From: Rhodopseudomonas sp. BAL398
GTDB lineage: Bacteria; Pseudomonadota; Alphaproteobacteria; Rhizobiales; Xanthobacteraceae
Length of the DNA stretch: 64,000 bases
NCBI RefSeq assembly: GCF_033001325.1
Contig: NZ_CP133111.1
Location: 3,426,501 to 3,490,500 of the forward strand
Direction: 5' to 3'
Part shown: in pieces, positions 46,774 through 55,554 of the stretch
Position numbering within the stretch: position 1 is the stretch's first letter
How the letters are laid out: every line of letters begins with the position of its first letter
Made by a program: the position numbers and the translations under genes
Notes under the pieces: model-generated
Told to the model about the DNA's origin: nothing
Seen by the model: only the letters and a program-made list of their open reading frames with translations
Databases searched by the model: none

Positions 46774-48884
46774 GCCGCCGCCATCGCCACGGGGCGCTGC
46801 CGCCATTGCCACGCCACGATGGCGAAGCCGAGCGGAAAACCAGCCCAGTCGCTATAGGGGAATTCGCCAAGTAGCAGCAGCCCGGCCAAGAGCGCGACGA
46901 TCCGCTCGATCGCCGTCATCCGGGTGAACAGGAAGCCGATCGCCGCCATGCCGAACAGCGCGATCGCCAGCAGCGCCTTGAGCGTGGCGTAGACCACCGC
47001 GCCGTAAAATCCGATCTGTGCCGCCATCGGATCGCCGGGCTGCAGCATCAGCGCCGGCGAATAGACCGCGATGAAGGGGATGACGTAGCCAGCCAGCGCG
47101 ATCCGCATCGCTTCCCAGCCGATCTTGTCGGGACTTTCCTTGGCGATCGGTGCTGCCGCCAGCGCCGCCAGCGCCACCGGCGGCGACAGGTCCGCCATGA
47201 TGCCGTAGTAGAACGCGAACATGTGGCTGACCAATAGCGGCACGCCGAGATTGGCCAGCGCCGGCGCAGCCAGCGCCGCGGTGATGATATAGGTCGGGAT
47301 CGTCGGAATCCCGGTGCCGAGCAGGATCGACAGCAGCATCGTCATCACCAGCGCCAGGAACAGGCTCTTCTCGCCGAGCCCGATCACCCAGCCGCCGAAG
47401 ATGGTGCCGATTCCGGTCTGCGTCATCATCCCGATGATGGTGCCGACAATGGCGCAGGCCATGCCGACGGTGAGCGCCGATTTGGCGCTGTCGGCCAGCG
47501 AATCCCGGCACGCCACCAGGGTCTTTCGGCCGCCGGCGGTGATCGCGCTGAACAGGATCAGCACGCCGACGATGCCGGCGATGGCGAAAATGTTGAGCCC
47601 GTCCCGCGACACCGCGCCGGCGATCAGCGCCAGCCCAACCCAGAAGATGATCCGCACCGTATTGTTGGAGAAGCCCTGCACGATGCTGGCGCCGAGAATC
47701 AGCGCCACCGTCAGCGACAGCCCGATCGAGCCGGCATAGAGCGGGGTAAAGCCCTCGAACAGCATGTAGATCAGCGCCGCCAGCGGCAGCACCAGGAACC
47801 AGCCCCGGACCAGCGCCTTCCAGGCGCTGGGGATCTCGGCCTTGCTCATCCCGACCAGGCCGTGCTTGCCGGCCTCCAGATGCACCATCCAGAACGCCGA
47901 GGCGAAGTACAAAAATGCCGGGATCACCGCGGCCTTGACCACCACGGCGTAGTCGACGCCCAGTGTCTCGGCCATGATGAAGGCGACCGCGCCCATCACC
48001 GGCGGCATGATCTGGCCGCCCATCGAGGCGGTGGCCTCGACGCCGGCGGCGAAGGCGCGGCGATAGCCGAAACGGATCATCAGCGGAATCGTGAACTGGC
48101 CGACGGTGACGACGTTAGCGACGCCGGAGCCGGAGATCGTGCCCATCATGCCCGAGGCGAACACCGCGACCTTGGCGGGGCCGCCGCGGGTGCCGCCGAA
48201 CAGGCCGAGCGAGACGTCGGTGAACAGCTGGATCATTCCGGCGCGCTCCAGGAACGAGCCGAACAGGATGAACAGGAAGATGTAGGTGGCCGACACATAG
48301 ATCGGCACGCCGTAAAAACCCTCGGTGCCGAACGACAGCTGGGTGACGACCTGGTCGTAGCCGTAGCCGCGATGGTTAAGCGGCGCCGGCAGATACTGGC
48401 CGAAGAACCAATAGACCAGGCAGACGCCGGCCATCAGCGGCAGTGCCGGTCCCATCAGCCGCCTTGTGCCCTCGAAGATCAGCACCGCCAGCAAAGTCCC
48501 GACCGCGAGGTCAAGCCGCGTCGGATCGCCGTCGCGCATGATCAGATCGGCGTAGAAGATCCACTGATACAGCCCGCAGAGAAAGCCGAGGCCACCGACC
48601 ATCCAGGCCAGCGCGCGTCCGACATTGCTCTTGGCGGTGAAATTGCCGAGCAGACCGAAGGTCAGCAGGATCAGGAAGCCGACATGGACGCCACGCACCA
48701 CCTGGCTTGGCAGCACGTTCCAGGCCGCGATCACCAACTGGAACGAGGCGAAGGCGATCGCCACTCCATAAGCCAGATGCCGCCAGCCGCGCGGCCCGAA
48801 CCCTTCCGGAAAGCCGTGCTCGAAATTATCGAACGGCACCTTGGCGGCGCCGTGATGGTCGACCGTAGCCTCAGCCTGCAGCAT
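46770..48884 (-). CDS. TRAP transporter, fused permease (DctQM-like, TAXI type)
   Basis: 704 residues with about 16-18 membrane segments. The N-terminal part corresponds to the small DctQ-like subunit (from WRHLAYGVAIAFASFQLVIA), the rest to the large DctM-like subunit, with typical features FLFILFGSFLERAGMIQLF, GGPAKVAVFASGMMGTISGSGVANV and TIPTYIITAALAAPAL. Secondary uptake using a Na+ or H+ gradient together with a periplasmic TAXI protein, which is encoded upstream at 49148-50095. The substrate is not determined by sequence. Confidence 0.94.
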   Translation of the reverse strand: MLQAEATVDHHGAAKVPFDNFEHGFPEGFGPRGWRHLAYGVAIAFASFQLVIAAWNVLPSQVVRGVHVGFLILLTFGLLGNFTAKSNVGRALAWMVGGLGFLCGLYQWIFYADLIMRDGDPTRLDLAVGTLLAVLIFEGTRRLMGPALPLMAGVCLVYWFFGQYLPAPLNHRGYGYDQVVTQLSFGTEGFYGVPIYVSATYIFLFILFGSFLERAGMIQLFTDVSLGLFGGTRGGPAKVAVFASGMMGTISGSGVANVVTVGQFTIPLMIRFGYRRAFAAGVEATASMGGQIMPPVMGAVAFIMAETLGVDYAVVVKAAVIPAFLYFASAFWMVHLEAGKHGLVGMSKAEIPSAWKALVRGWFLVLPLAALIYMLFEGFTPLYAGSIGLSLTVALILGASIVQGFSNNTVRIIFWVGLALIAGAVSRDGLNIFAIAGIVGVLILFSAITAGGRKTLVACRDSLADSAKSALTVGMACAIVGTIIGMMTQTGIGTIFGGWVIGLGEKSLFLALVMTMLLSILLGTGIPTIPTYIITAALAAPALANLGVPLLVSHMFAFYYGIMADLSPPVALAALAAAPIAKESPDKIGWEAMRIALAGYVIPFIAVYSPALMLQPGDPMAAQIGFYGAVVYATLKALLAIALFGMAAIGFLFTRMTAIERIVALLAGLLLLGEFPYSDWAGFPLGFAIVAWQWRQRPVAMAAA

Positions 48885-49003
48885 CGGAGGTGGTTCCTAG
48901 CGATCGATCAGATCGGTGATATCAGCACATCAAGCAAAGCCGGGAGCGTGGTTGCACAACCGCACGCCCAATCGCTCCCCGCCCCTTCTCGTCCATAGAA
49001 TGC

Positions 49004-49122
49004 GTCATTGCGAGCGGAGGACGGCGCGACAGCGACGTCCGAACGCGAAGCAATCCAGGGGCGGTCCAGACGGGTCGCCTGTAGTCCTGGATTGCTTCGT
49101 CGCAAGTGCTCCTCGCAATGAC
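49004..49122 (-). mobile_element. MITE-like element, family A copy 3
   Basis: Core from gtcattgcgagcggagg to cctcgcaatgac in the opposite orientation to copies 1, 2 and 4, with the arms gaagcaatccag and ctggattgcttcg. It separates the TAXI gene from the TRAP permease gene. Outer inverted ends are not clear in this copy. Confidence 0.8.
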
Positions 49123-49147
49123 GAACACGATAGCAAAGTGAAAGTGC

Positions 49148-50095
49148 CTACTTGAGCAGGCCTTTTTCCTTGTAGTAGCGGATCGCGCCGGGGTGCAGCG
49201 GGACCGGGCTGCCGGTGGCGGCGGTCTCCAGCTTGATGCCCTTGCCGGCAGCGTGGGCGCTGGCGAGTTCCGGCAGCGATTCATAGATCAGCTTGGTCAT
49301 CTGATAGGCCAGATCGTCGGAGACCGCCGTGCTGGTGACCAGATAATTCACCACCGCCGCAGTCGGAACGTCCTCGTCCTGGCCCTTATAGGTGCCGGCC
49401 GGAATCGTCGCCGCCACGAAGGGCGGGCCGATCTTGTCGACCACGTCCTTGGGCACCGCGACCACATTGATCTCGGTCGAATTGCTGAGATCCTTCAGCG
49501 AGGCGACGCCGAGCCCCGCCGATTGCAACGTGGCGGCGAGCTGGCGGTTCTTCATCAGATCGACGGATTCGGCAAAGGGCAGATACTCGACCTTGCCGAA
49601 ATCCTTGTAGTCCAGACCCGAGGCCTGGAAGATCGCGCGCGAATTGAGTTCGGTGCCGGATTTCGGCGCGCCGACCGAGATGCTCTTGCCCTTCAGGTCG
49701 GCGATGGTCTTGACGCCGGAATCGGCGGTGGCGACGATCTGGATGTAGTTCGGATAGATCGCGCCGATCACCCGCAGCTTGCCGAGCTTGGACTTGAAGC
49801 CGGCTTCGGCATCGCCATTCCACGCCGCTTTCAGCGAATCGCCGAGCGTGAAGGCGATCTCGCCGCGGCCCTGCTGCAGCAAATTGAGGTTCTCGACCGA
49901 GGCCTTGGTGGCCTGGACCTGGGTCTTCACATTGGGAATCTTGTCGCTATAGATCTTGGCGATCGCGACCCCGAGCGGATAATAGACGCCGGAAGTTCCG
50001 CCGGTCAGCACATTGATGAATTGTTGCGCCTTGGCTTGCGGCGCCGCGAAGGCAAATGCGGTCGCGATAGCTGTGGCGATCAATTTGGACGTCAT
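49148..50095 (-). CDS. TAXI-family TRAP solute-binding protein
   Basis: 315 residues. The signal peptide (LIATAIATAFAFAAPQAKAQ) precedes the TAXI opening QFINVLTGGTSGVYYPLGVAIAKIYSD, followed by NLNLLQQGRGEIAFTLGDSLKAAWNG and GVKTIADLKGKSISVGAPKSGTELNSR, all typical of TAXI proteins. It ends HPGAIRYYKEKGLLK. It binds the solute in the periplasm and hands it to the fused permease. A strong ggagagga ribosome-binding site lies ahead of the ATG. The gene order is binding protein, repeat element, permease, DUF1850. Confidence 0.93.
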   Translation of the reverse strand: MTSKLIATAIATAFAFAAPQAKAQQFINVLTGGTSGVYYPLGVAIAKIYSDKIPNVKTQVQATKASVENLNLLQQGRGEIAFTLGDSLKAAWNGDAEAGFKSKLGKLRVIGAIYPNYIQIVATADSGVKTIADLKGKSISVGAPKSGTELNSRAIFQASGLDYKDFGKVEYLPFAESVDLMKNRQLAATLQSAGLGVASLKDLSNSTEINVVAVPKDVVDKIGPPFVAATIPAGTYKGQDEDVPTAAVVNYLVTSTAVSDDLAYQMTKLIYESLPELASAHAAGKGIKLETAATGSPVPLHPGAIRYYKEKGLLK

Positions 50096-50439
50096 GAACG
50101 ATCCTCTCCCCTTTGTTTGACATGAAACTGGACGGAGCCGCGGCCGCGGTCAACCCCGTCACATCGGCTTTCGCCGGCGGCCCGGGCCGAAATCTCACCC
50201 CGCCTGCCAATGATGGGCAACGGGAGCCGCGGACGCCGGTGTCTCCGATCGGTCTGAGAGCACCGCACACGGCGCCATCGGCGAACGCGATGCCGCGCCT
50301 GCTGTCCGCGCCCGCATCGTTAAAATTTGAATCAGAGTCGCGGCTTTAACCCTACCGCCGGCATCATGTGGGTATCGAAATGATTCCACACTTTGTGCCC
50401 GAATTGAAAACTATGACTGGCCCCGAGCGGGGGCTGTGA
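50096..50439. other. Divergent intergenic region TAXI/EAL
   Basis: 344 bases with no gene seen. It holds the promoter of the TAXI gene (leftward) and that of the REC-EAL gene (rightward). The right half carries three GANTC sites, listed separately, and is the most A/T-rich part. Confidence 0.55.
50329..50386. promoter_or_regulatory. Cluster of three GANTC (CcrM) sites upstream of the REC-EAL gene
   Basis: GAATC at 50329-50333, GAGTC at 50335-50339 and GATTC at 50382-50386. Three sites in 58 bases is dense for GC-rich DNA, where GANTC should be rare. CcrM methylation state could modulate this promoter, as known for GcrA-CcrM targets; this is inference. Confidence 0.45.
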
Positions 50440-51651
50440 ATGACGACGGCGGAATCGAAAAATTCAATACACAAGTCAGGCTTCGGTCGCAGACGACTGG
50501 CGCCGCGCGCGTGTATCGCCGACCGCAAGGCCCACCTCCGAACGTTTATGATGGAATCCCTCGAAGAGCTGGGATTCGTCACCAGCGAATGCGCCGACAC
50601 CGATGAGCTGGCGCCGGTGCTCGACGCGCACCAGCCGGATCTCGTCGTGCTCGGATCGTCGATCGATGGGATCGAGGCCGGCCGCATCATCGAGATCCTG
50701 GCCGAACGCCGCTTTGACGGCCAGGTGCTGGTGATCGGTCCGCGCGAGTCAATTATGTCCCATGCGATCCGCCGGATGGGCCGCGAACGCGGCATCGCGA
50801 TGCTGCCGCCATTAACCACGCCGTTCAGCGCCGGGACGCTGCGCGCCGGCATCGCCACCTTGCTTCCGGCAGAACCGATCCCCAGCCCGGCGGTGGATGT
50901 GGGCGAGGCGTTGAAGCTCGGCTGGCTCGAATTGTGGTATCAGCGCAAGCTCAACACCGCGACGCTGGCGCCCTGCGGCGCCGAGGCGCTGATCCGGATG
51001 CGGCATCCGAGCTGGGGCGTGGTGCCGCCGGCCGACTTCCTGCCGGATCCGGCTGACGCCCATTTCCGTGCCTTGTCGGAATTCGTGGTGTCGCGCGTGA
51101 TCGCCGATTGGCACTATCTGGTGCAACAGCAAGGCCCGATCGATCTGTCGATCAACCTGCCGGCCGCCTTCTTCGACGCCGCCGACGCGGTGGACGATCT
51201 GTGCCGCTGGATGCCGGATCACCCCGCCTTCGGCGGACTGATCATCGAGATCGATTGCGCGGAAGCGATCGCCCGCCTCGCCCGCATCGTCGAGGTCGCC
51301 AAAGCGCTGCAATTGTCCAACATCGCGATCGCGATCGATAGCGTGGGGGCGGACTGGCCGGCGCTGATGGACCTTCCCGCGGCCGCCTTCGTCGAACTGA
51401 AGATCGATCGCCAATTCATCGCGGGCTGCGCCGACGACCGGCTGAAGCAGACGGTGTGCCGGCGCATCGTGGAATTCGCCCAAAGCATCGGCGCACGCAG
51501 CGTCGCCAATGGCGTCGAATCCCGAGCGGATTTTCGCACCGTGCACCAGATCGGGGTCGATCTGGCGCAAGGCTATCTTTTCGGCAAGCCGATGGCCCTG
51601 AAGAAATTCGCCCGCGCGGCGAGCAAACATCCGATGCTGATGCACGACTGA
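50440..51651 (+). CDS. Degenerate REC-EAL protein
   Basis: 403 residues: a receiver-like N domain (24-140) and an EAL domain (about 155-400). The receiver keeps the acidic start ACIADRK but has Gly72 in LVVLGSS where the phosphorylated Asp belongs. The EAL domain keeps GAEALIRM, SINLP and LIIEID, then has IAIDSVG in place of xxDDFG and VANGVES in place of VAEGVE, so one metal ligand and a catalytic Glu are lost. It is therefore probably not an active c-di-GMP phosphodiesterase but may bind nucleotide or protein. The ATG at 50440 follows cgggggctgtga. Confidence 0.88.
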   Translation: MTTAESKNSIHKSGFGRRRLAPRACIADRKAHLRTFMMESLEELGFVTSECADTDELAPVLDAHQPDLVVLGSSIDGIEAGRIIEILAERRFDGQVLVIGPRESIMSHAIRRMGRERGIAMLPPLTTPFSAGTLRAGIATLLPAEPIPSPAVDVGEALKLGWLELWYQRKLNTATLAPCGAEALIRMRHPSWGVVPPADFLPDPADAHFRALSEFVVSRVIADWHYLVQQQGPIDLSINLPAAFFDAADAVDDLCRWMPDHPAFGGLIIEIDCAEAIARLARIVEVAKALQLSNIAIAIDSVGADWPALMDLPAAAFVELKIDRQFIAGCADDRLKQTVCRRIVEFAQSIGARSVANGVESRADFRTVHQIGVDLAQGYLFGKPMALKKFARAASKHPMLMHD

Positions 51652-51655
51652 GTGT

Positions 51656-51830
51656 CTGAGAGACTGCCTTCAAGATCGTCATTGCGAGGAGCTGTTGCGA
51701 CGAAGCAATCCAGTCTGTGCTTGTCGCCCCTGGATTGCTTCGCTGTCGGACGGCGCGATGCGCCGTCCTCGGCTCGCAATGATGACATCAAGTTTGGTTT
51801 GTTGGTTGCTTCTTCAGTCAGGCTCTGAAG
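51656..51830 (+). mobile_element. MITE-like element, family A copy 4
   Basis: Core 51678-51786 (gtcattgcgaggagc ... ctcgcaatgat), left end ctgagagactg at 51656 lacking the middle of the terminal repeat, right end gcttcttcagtcaggctctg to about 51830. It starts four bases after the EAL gene's stop. Confidence 0.85.
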
Positions 51831-51849
51831 CCTGAACGCAGCGGCGCCC

Positions 51850-52344
51850 CTACTCGAATGTCATGTCCACGCATCTGGAAATTTCGGTACCGAAACCGGA
51901 TTCGACCGCGATGCAGCCGCGCACCTTGCGGGCGGTATTGTCGCTCACCCATACCGAGTAACCACCCGGCCCGAAGAACGAATTGGTGTTGGCCGATTCG
52001 GTCTCGGTGGCATCGAACGAATAATTGCCGTCGGCGTCGAACACCCGCATCTTCTTGGCGCAACCGCCGTCGCTTTGGACGTTGATCACTTCCTTCTTGT
52101 CGCGGGTCATCGCCAGGCTGACCTGGCAACGAAAGAAATCCGAGGTCTTGACGTCGAACAGATAGGCGTAGGAACTGCACGTTGCAGTGCTGAGCTTTCC
52201 GGGGGCGAGCCCGCGGCTGCAGGAAATCCGATGATTGTTGCTGAGTTTGAATTCATCGGCCCGCGCGGCCGGAATCAGCGCAAGCGCCAGCAATCCCGAC
52301 AGCAGCACGCTCTTGATGTGTCCAAGCTTGATGTATCCCCGCAT
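51850..52344 (-). CDS. Exported cysteine-containing protein of unknown function
   Basis: 164 residues from MRGYIKLGHIKSVLLSGLLA, a signal peptide ending near AARA. The mature protein has cysteines in RISCSRG, ATCSSYAY, FFRCQVSL, GGCAKKM, RGCIAVES and SRCVDM, so several disulfides are likely outside the cytoplasm. I do not recognise the family. It is divergent from another small exported protein. Confidence 0.7.
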   Translation of the reverse strand: MRGYIKLGHIKSVLLSGLLALALIPAARADEFKLSNNHRISCSRGLAPGKLSTATCSSYAYLFDVKTSDFFRCQVSLAMTRDKKEVINVQSDGGCAKKMRVFDADGNYSFDATETESANTNSFFGPGGYSVWVSDNTARKVRGCIAVESGFGTEISRCVDMTFE

Positions 52345-52572
52345 CGATTGATTCCCTCGCCGGATTGTGTGCCGGCTGTTGCTTCGAAAACGCCCCGACC
52401 GACGATAGGCTCGAAGCACAAGCGATGGAATCCCAAACTCGTGATCCATCGAGACGCGCATCGCCCGCTTGTGTTGACGCCCAAACCCCGTTCGTGATTT
52501 GTTCGGAATGATCCGGCGTGGCTGCGATCAATTGCCCGGCGCCGCGTCCGGACCTGTTTGGGAGACTGCAGG

Positions 52573-52878
52573 ATGACCACACCAACCATCAAGATGCTGC
52601 TGGCGGTGGCGGCACTGACCACGTTTGCGACGTCGGCAATGGCGGCAACCGAGCCGCCGCAGCCATGGGTGCTGGCGCCCGACCGAGGCTATGGCTACGA
52701 CGGCGACGGCAAGACCTTCAGCTACAAGATGGGGACCAACAACGCCAAGACCCTGTTCAAGGGGGCGCGGAAAGTGCCGAAGAACACCTTGTTCTTCGTC
52801 GGCAGCAACGGCCAGCTCTATATGCGCAAGGGGAAGTTTCTGGAAGACGACGGCAGCTTCATGTTCGGACGGGAGTAG
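52573..52878 (+). CDS. Small exported protein of unknown function
   Basis: 101 residues from MTTPTIKMLLAVAALTTF, with a signal peptide ending at ATSAMAA. The mature part starts TEPPQPWVLAPDRGYGYDGDG and carries KTFSYKMGTNNAKTLFKGA and NGQLYMRKGKFLEDDGSFMFG. I do not know the family. The annotated start lies behind a gcagg ribosome-binding site; five extra codons are open upstream. Confidence 0.75.
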   Translation: MTTPTIKMLLAVAALTTFATSAMAATEPPQPWVLAPDRGYGYDGDGKTFSYKMGTNNAKTLFKGARKVPKNTLFFVGSNGQLYMRKGKFLEDDGSFMFGRE

Positions 52879-52934
52879 TAACGAGGCGCCCCGCGTCGCC
52901 GCTGATGACTGCCCGCGTCTCCGTTAAAGTGATC

Positions 52935-53047
52935 GTCATTCCGGGGCGCGAGGCCGCAGGCCGCGCGAACCCGGAATCTCGCCACAGCGGCTGACCGCAA
53001 GATTCCGGGTTCGCGCGCAGCTGGCGCTGCGCGCGCCCCGGAATGAC
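52935..53047. repeat. CATTCCGGGG palindromic repeat, family B copy 1
   Basis: gtcattccggggcgcgaggc ... gcgcgccccggaatgac: complementary outer arms with two inner arms (gaacccggaatctcg / attccgggttcg). A second copy is at 62514-62630. It lies between the small exported protein gene and the lysozyme-like gene's 3' end. Confidence 0.88.
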
Positions 53048-53106
53048 ACTCTCTTGGCTTTTCAGCGCATCAACTTATCAGCAGATGCACGATTTGGGAG
53101 TCGCAG

Positions 53107-54300
53107 CTAAAACGCCGCCGCCAAATCGCGGGCGCCTGGTTTGGCGCTGTTGGCATCCATCCGCGCGTCGGTGACGGCGAGCAGCTTGGCCACGGTGTTG
53201 TGGCGGATCGCGACCGGGTTGCGCTCATAGCCGGAGCGCTGGAAGAAATTCGCGGTCGGTACCTGTTCGCGCATCTCCTGCGGCATCGTCACCATGTCGA
53301 GCCCGGTGCCGTCGCCGGTGAGATTCATCATTTCCAGCTCGGCGGCGCTGAGCGGCCGGTGATAGCCTTTCTTTTGCGCGAACAGCACCGAGGTCAGCAG
53401 CTTGTGGGTCTGCAGCATCGGGCCGACGTCGATATCCAGCACCATCGCGTGCAGCGCCCAGCCTTTCGGCGTATCCGCCAGCTTGGCGTGTTCGCTCCAC
53501 TGGTCCGGCACCGAGCGGGCGAAGGCGATCATTCGCCTGAGTACCGCGATCTTGTGATCGAGCGCCTGGCGCGGCGCGCCGGTCAGCCGCGCGGCCTTGT
53601 CGCTCAGTGCCTTGACCAGCTGATGCCCCTGCTCGGCGATCAGTTCGACGCTGTTGGTGGTGAGCAGTTGATTGTAGCCGATCGCGGTCGAGATCGCGCG
53701 CGATCCGGGGCGGGAGCTCAAGCCCGACTGCATGTCGTGGGTGCCATTGCCGCCCGTCTCGAACGCATAGACCCGCACCACCTGCTGCGGCGTCAGCCCC
53801 GCGGCCCGAGTCTCACTGGCATAAGCGCGTTTGAAGTCGAGTTCGCTGGCGGGGCGCTGCGGCCGGAACTGGAACTGTTCGGCCGCGGCCCGCAGCAGGT
53901 CGGCGACCACCGGCAGCTCCTTGCGGGGGCGCGGCGGTTGCTCCGATGGCTCCGGATCGACCGGCCGCCTCGGGCCGTCATAGAGCGGCGGCTGCGACAA
54001 CACATAGTCGTCGAGCGTCACCTCGACATGGTCGCGGCGTTTGGCGTTGCGGATGCGGCGCTTGTCGTAGACCGCGCTCCAATAGGCACCGGCCTCCTGA
54101 TCGAACGCCGCGCGCGCCTCCTGATAGTCGCGCAGTTTGCGGCGATAGTCGCTGATCGCCTGCGGCGACGCGTCTTGCGCCATGGCCTGCGCGACCGCCG
54201 GCTGCACCGAGGCCATGCAGCCGCCAAGCGAGGGCAGCGCGATCAGCGTGACGCCAAGCGCCAGACATTTCGGCAAGTGCTGAATCGATCGATGGAACAT
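53107..54300 (-). CDS. Lipoprotein with lysozyme-like (SLT-type) fold
   Basis: 397 residues. The signal CLALGVTLIALPSLGGCM has a lipobox LGGC. A linker rich in Arg/Pro leads to a domain with the motifs VVRVYAFETGGNGTHDM (Glu at about 180) and AISTAIGYNQLLTTNSVELI, which match the catalytic Glu and the second motif of transglycosylase/lysozyme folds. The downstream helices (AARLTGAPRQALDHKIAVL and VGPMLQTHKLLTSVLFAQKKG) fit the fold. It probably cuts or binds peptidoglycan in the periplasm. Nothing else nearby suggests a partner. Confidence 0.7.
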   Translation of the reverse strand: MFHRSIQHLPKCLALGVTLIALPSLGGCMASVQPAVAQAMAQDASPQAISDYRRKLRDYQEARAAFDQEAGAYWSAVYDKRRIRNAKRRDHVEVTLDDYVLSQPPLYDGPRRPVDPEPSEQPPRPRKELPVVADLLRAAAEQFQFRPQRPASELDFKRAYASETRAAGLTPQQVVRVYAFETGGNGTHDMQSGLSSRPGSRAISTAIGYNQLLTTNSVELIAEQGHQLVKALSDKAARLTGAPRQALDHKIAVLRRMIAFARSVPDQWSEHAKLADTPKGWALHAMVLDIDVGPMLQTHKLLTSVLFAQKKGYHRPLSAAELEMMNLTGDGTGLDMVTMPQEMREQVPTANFFQRSGYERNPVAIRHNTVAKLLAVTDARMDANSAKPGARDLAAAF

Positions 54301-54406
54301 GGGCGCCTCGAGATCTCGGTGCCTTGTGATGCCAGCCTTGCTTAAACAAAGCCTAACGATTCACCGAGAATTGTTCACAAGGCGCGGCCGGATGGCAAGC
54401 GGCGCG

Positions 54407-55035
54407 CTATTTCCAGGCAAACACCGGCTGTTCCAGCTCGGCGACGCGGGTAACGCGGCCGGCCAGCAGCTCGCGGAACTGATAGATCAGTGCCGCGGTC
54501 GGCGCGTGGATGAAATCCCCGGCATGGCGGAACCGGATCACCCGCCGCGCACTTTGCGGAATCGTGACGAAGTCGAAGGCGTCGGCATCCACGATGTCGC
54601 GCAGCGCGATGCGGTGCACCGAGGCGACCTCGTCCGGATTGGGCACCAGCGCCGCGCCGGGCGGCGCCCACGCCACCACCGGGGTAATCAGATAACCGGA
54701 CCGCGTCGGGTAATCGTCGAGCCGGCCCAGCACGTCGGCGGCGGACAGCGACAGGCCCAGCTCCTCGTGCAATTCGCGCAGCGCGGCCTGCTCTGCGGTC
54801 TCGCCGGGTCGCAGCGCCCGCCGGGCAACGCCCATTGGTTACTGTGCGCGCGCAGGCTGGCAGCCCGCATGGTCAGCAGCATGGCGGCGCCGTCGCGGGT
54901 GTCGGTCTCGACCACCGTGATCGCCACCGCGGCGTGCTTCAGCCCGGCATGGGACTGATCGGACTGAAGCCGCGCGAAGCTGGCGCAGGATGCGGCGATC
55001 CGGGCACGGGTGGCGTTGTCGTGGAAATGACTCAT
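54407..55035 (-). pseudogene. Frameshifted Nudix hydrolase
   Basis: The N-terminal half reads from MSHFHDNATR (55035) through AAVAITVVETDTRDGAAMLL to QWALPGG in one frame; the C-terminal half, with the Nudix box [20 protein letters not shown], continues in another frame to FAWK (54407). The switch lies near 54815, at the start of the Nudix box; one base seems to be missing. The intact protein would be a CoA pyrophosphatase-like Nudix enzyme of about 209 residues. Either a real null mutation or an assembly error; no slippery sequence is seen. Confidence 0.8.
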
Positions 55036-55111
55036 CCGGCTTGACTACACCGGCGGCGTGACTGAGGAAACCGCCAGCCGCGCCTGACGCGGCGCAGCAG
55101 GGGGAACACGC

Positions 55112-55549
55112 ATGGCCGACGCGGCGACCAAGACACTGAAAGCCGCGGGCTGGACCGTGGTGCATGACGAGGGCTTTATCGACCTGGTCGGCCCACTATG
55201 GGAGCGGGTCGTCGACGGCGTCCACGAATTCGCCTTGGTGGCGCAGGACAAGCACCGCAACCGCCGCGGGCTGGTGCAGGGCGGGCTGTTGATGACGATG
55301 GCGGATCGCACCTCGGGGATCGCGGCGCGCCTGATCTCCGGCGCGCAAAACCTCGCCACCGTGCAGATGGACACCCATTTCGTCGACGCCGCCTCGATCG
55401 GCGAAACGTTGATTGCGAAGCCGCGGGTGGTGCGCAGCACCAAGAGCCTGATCTTCACCTCGACCGAGATCAGCGTCGAGCGGCGCTGCATCATCCTCGC
55501 CCACGGCGTGTTCAAGGTGGTCCGCGCCCGTCATCCGGGGACGGTGTAG
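55112..55549 (+). CDS. PaaI-family hotdog thioesterase
   Basis: 145 residues in the hotdog fold. The conserved helix is NRRGLVQGGLLMTMADRTSGIAA, with the nearby VQMDTHFVDAASIGETL and the C-terminal strand CIILAHGVFKVV, as in the PaaI/4HBT group of acyl-CoA thioesterases. It hydrolyses an acyl-CoA thioester of unknown chain. It follows the frameshifted Nudix gene in the opposite direction and ends five bases from the convergent GT87 gene. Confidence 0.88.
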   Translation: MADAATKTLKAAGWTVVHDEGFIDLVGPLWERVVDGVHEFALVAQDKHRNRRGLVQGGLLMTMADRTSGIAARLISGAQNLATVQMDTHFVDAASIGETLIAKPRVVRSTKSLIFTSTEISVERRCIILAHGVFKVVRARHPGTV

Positions 55550-55554
55550 CGCTG

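Noticed and set aside
54800-54837. Programmed -1 frameshift in the Nudix gene
   Set aside because: A -1 shift would restore the Nudix box, but no slippery heptamer or downstream pseudoknot is evident.
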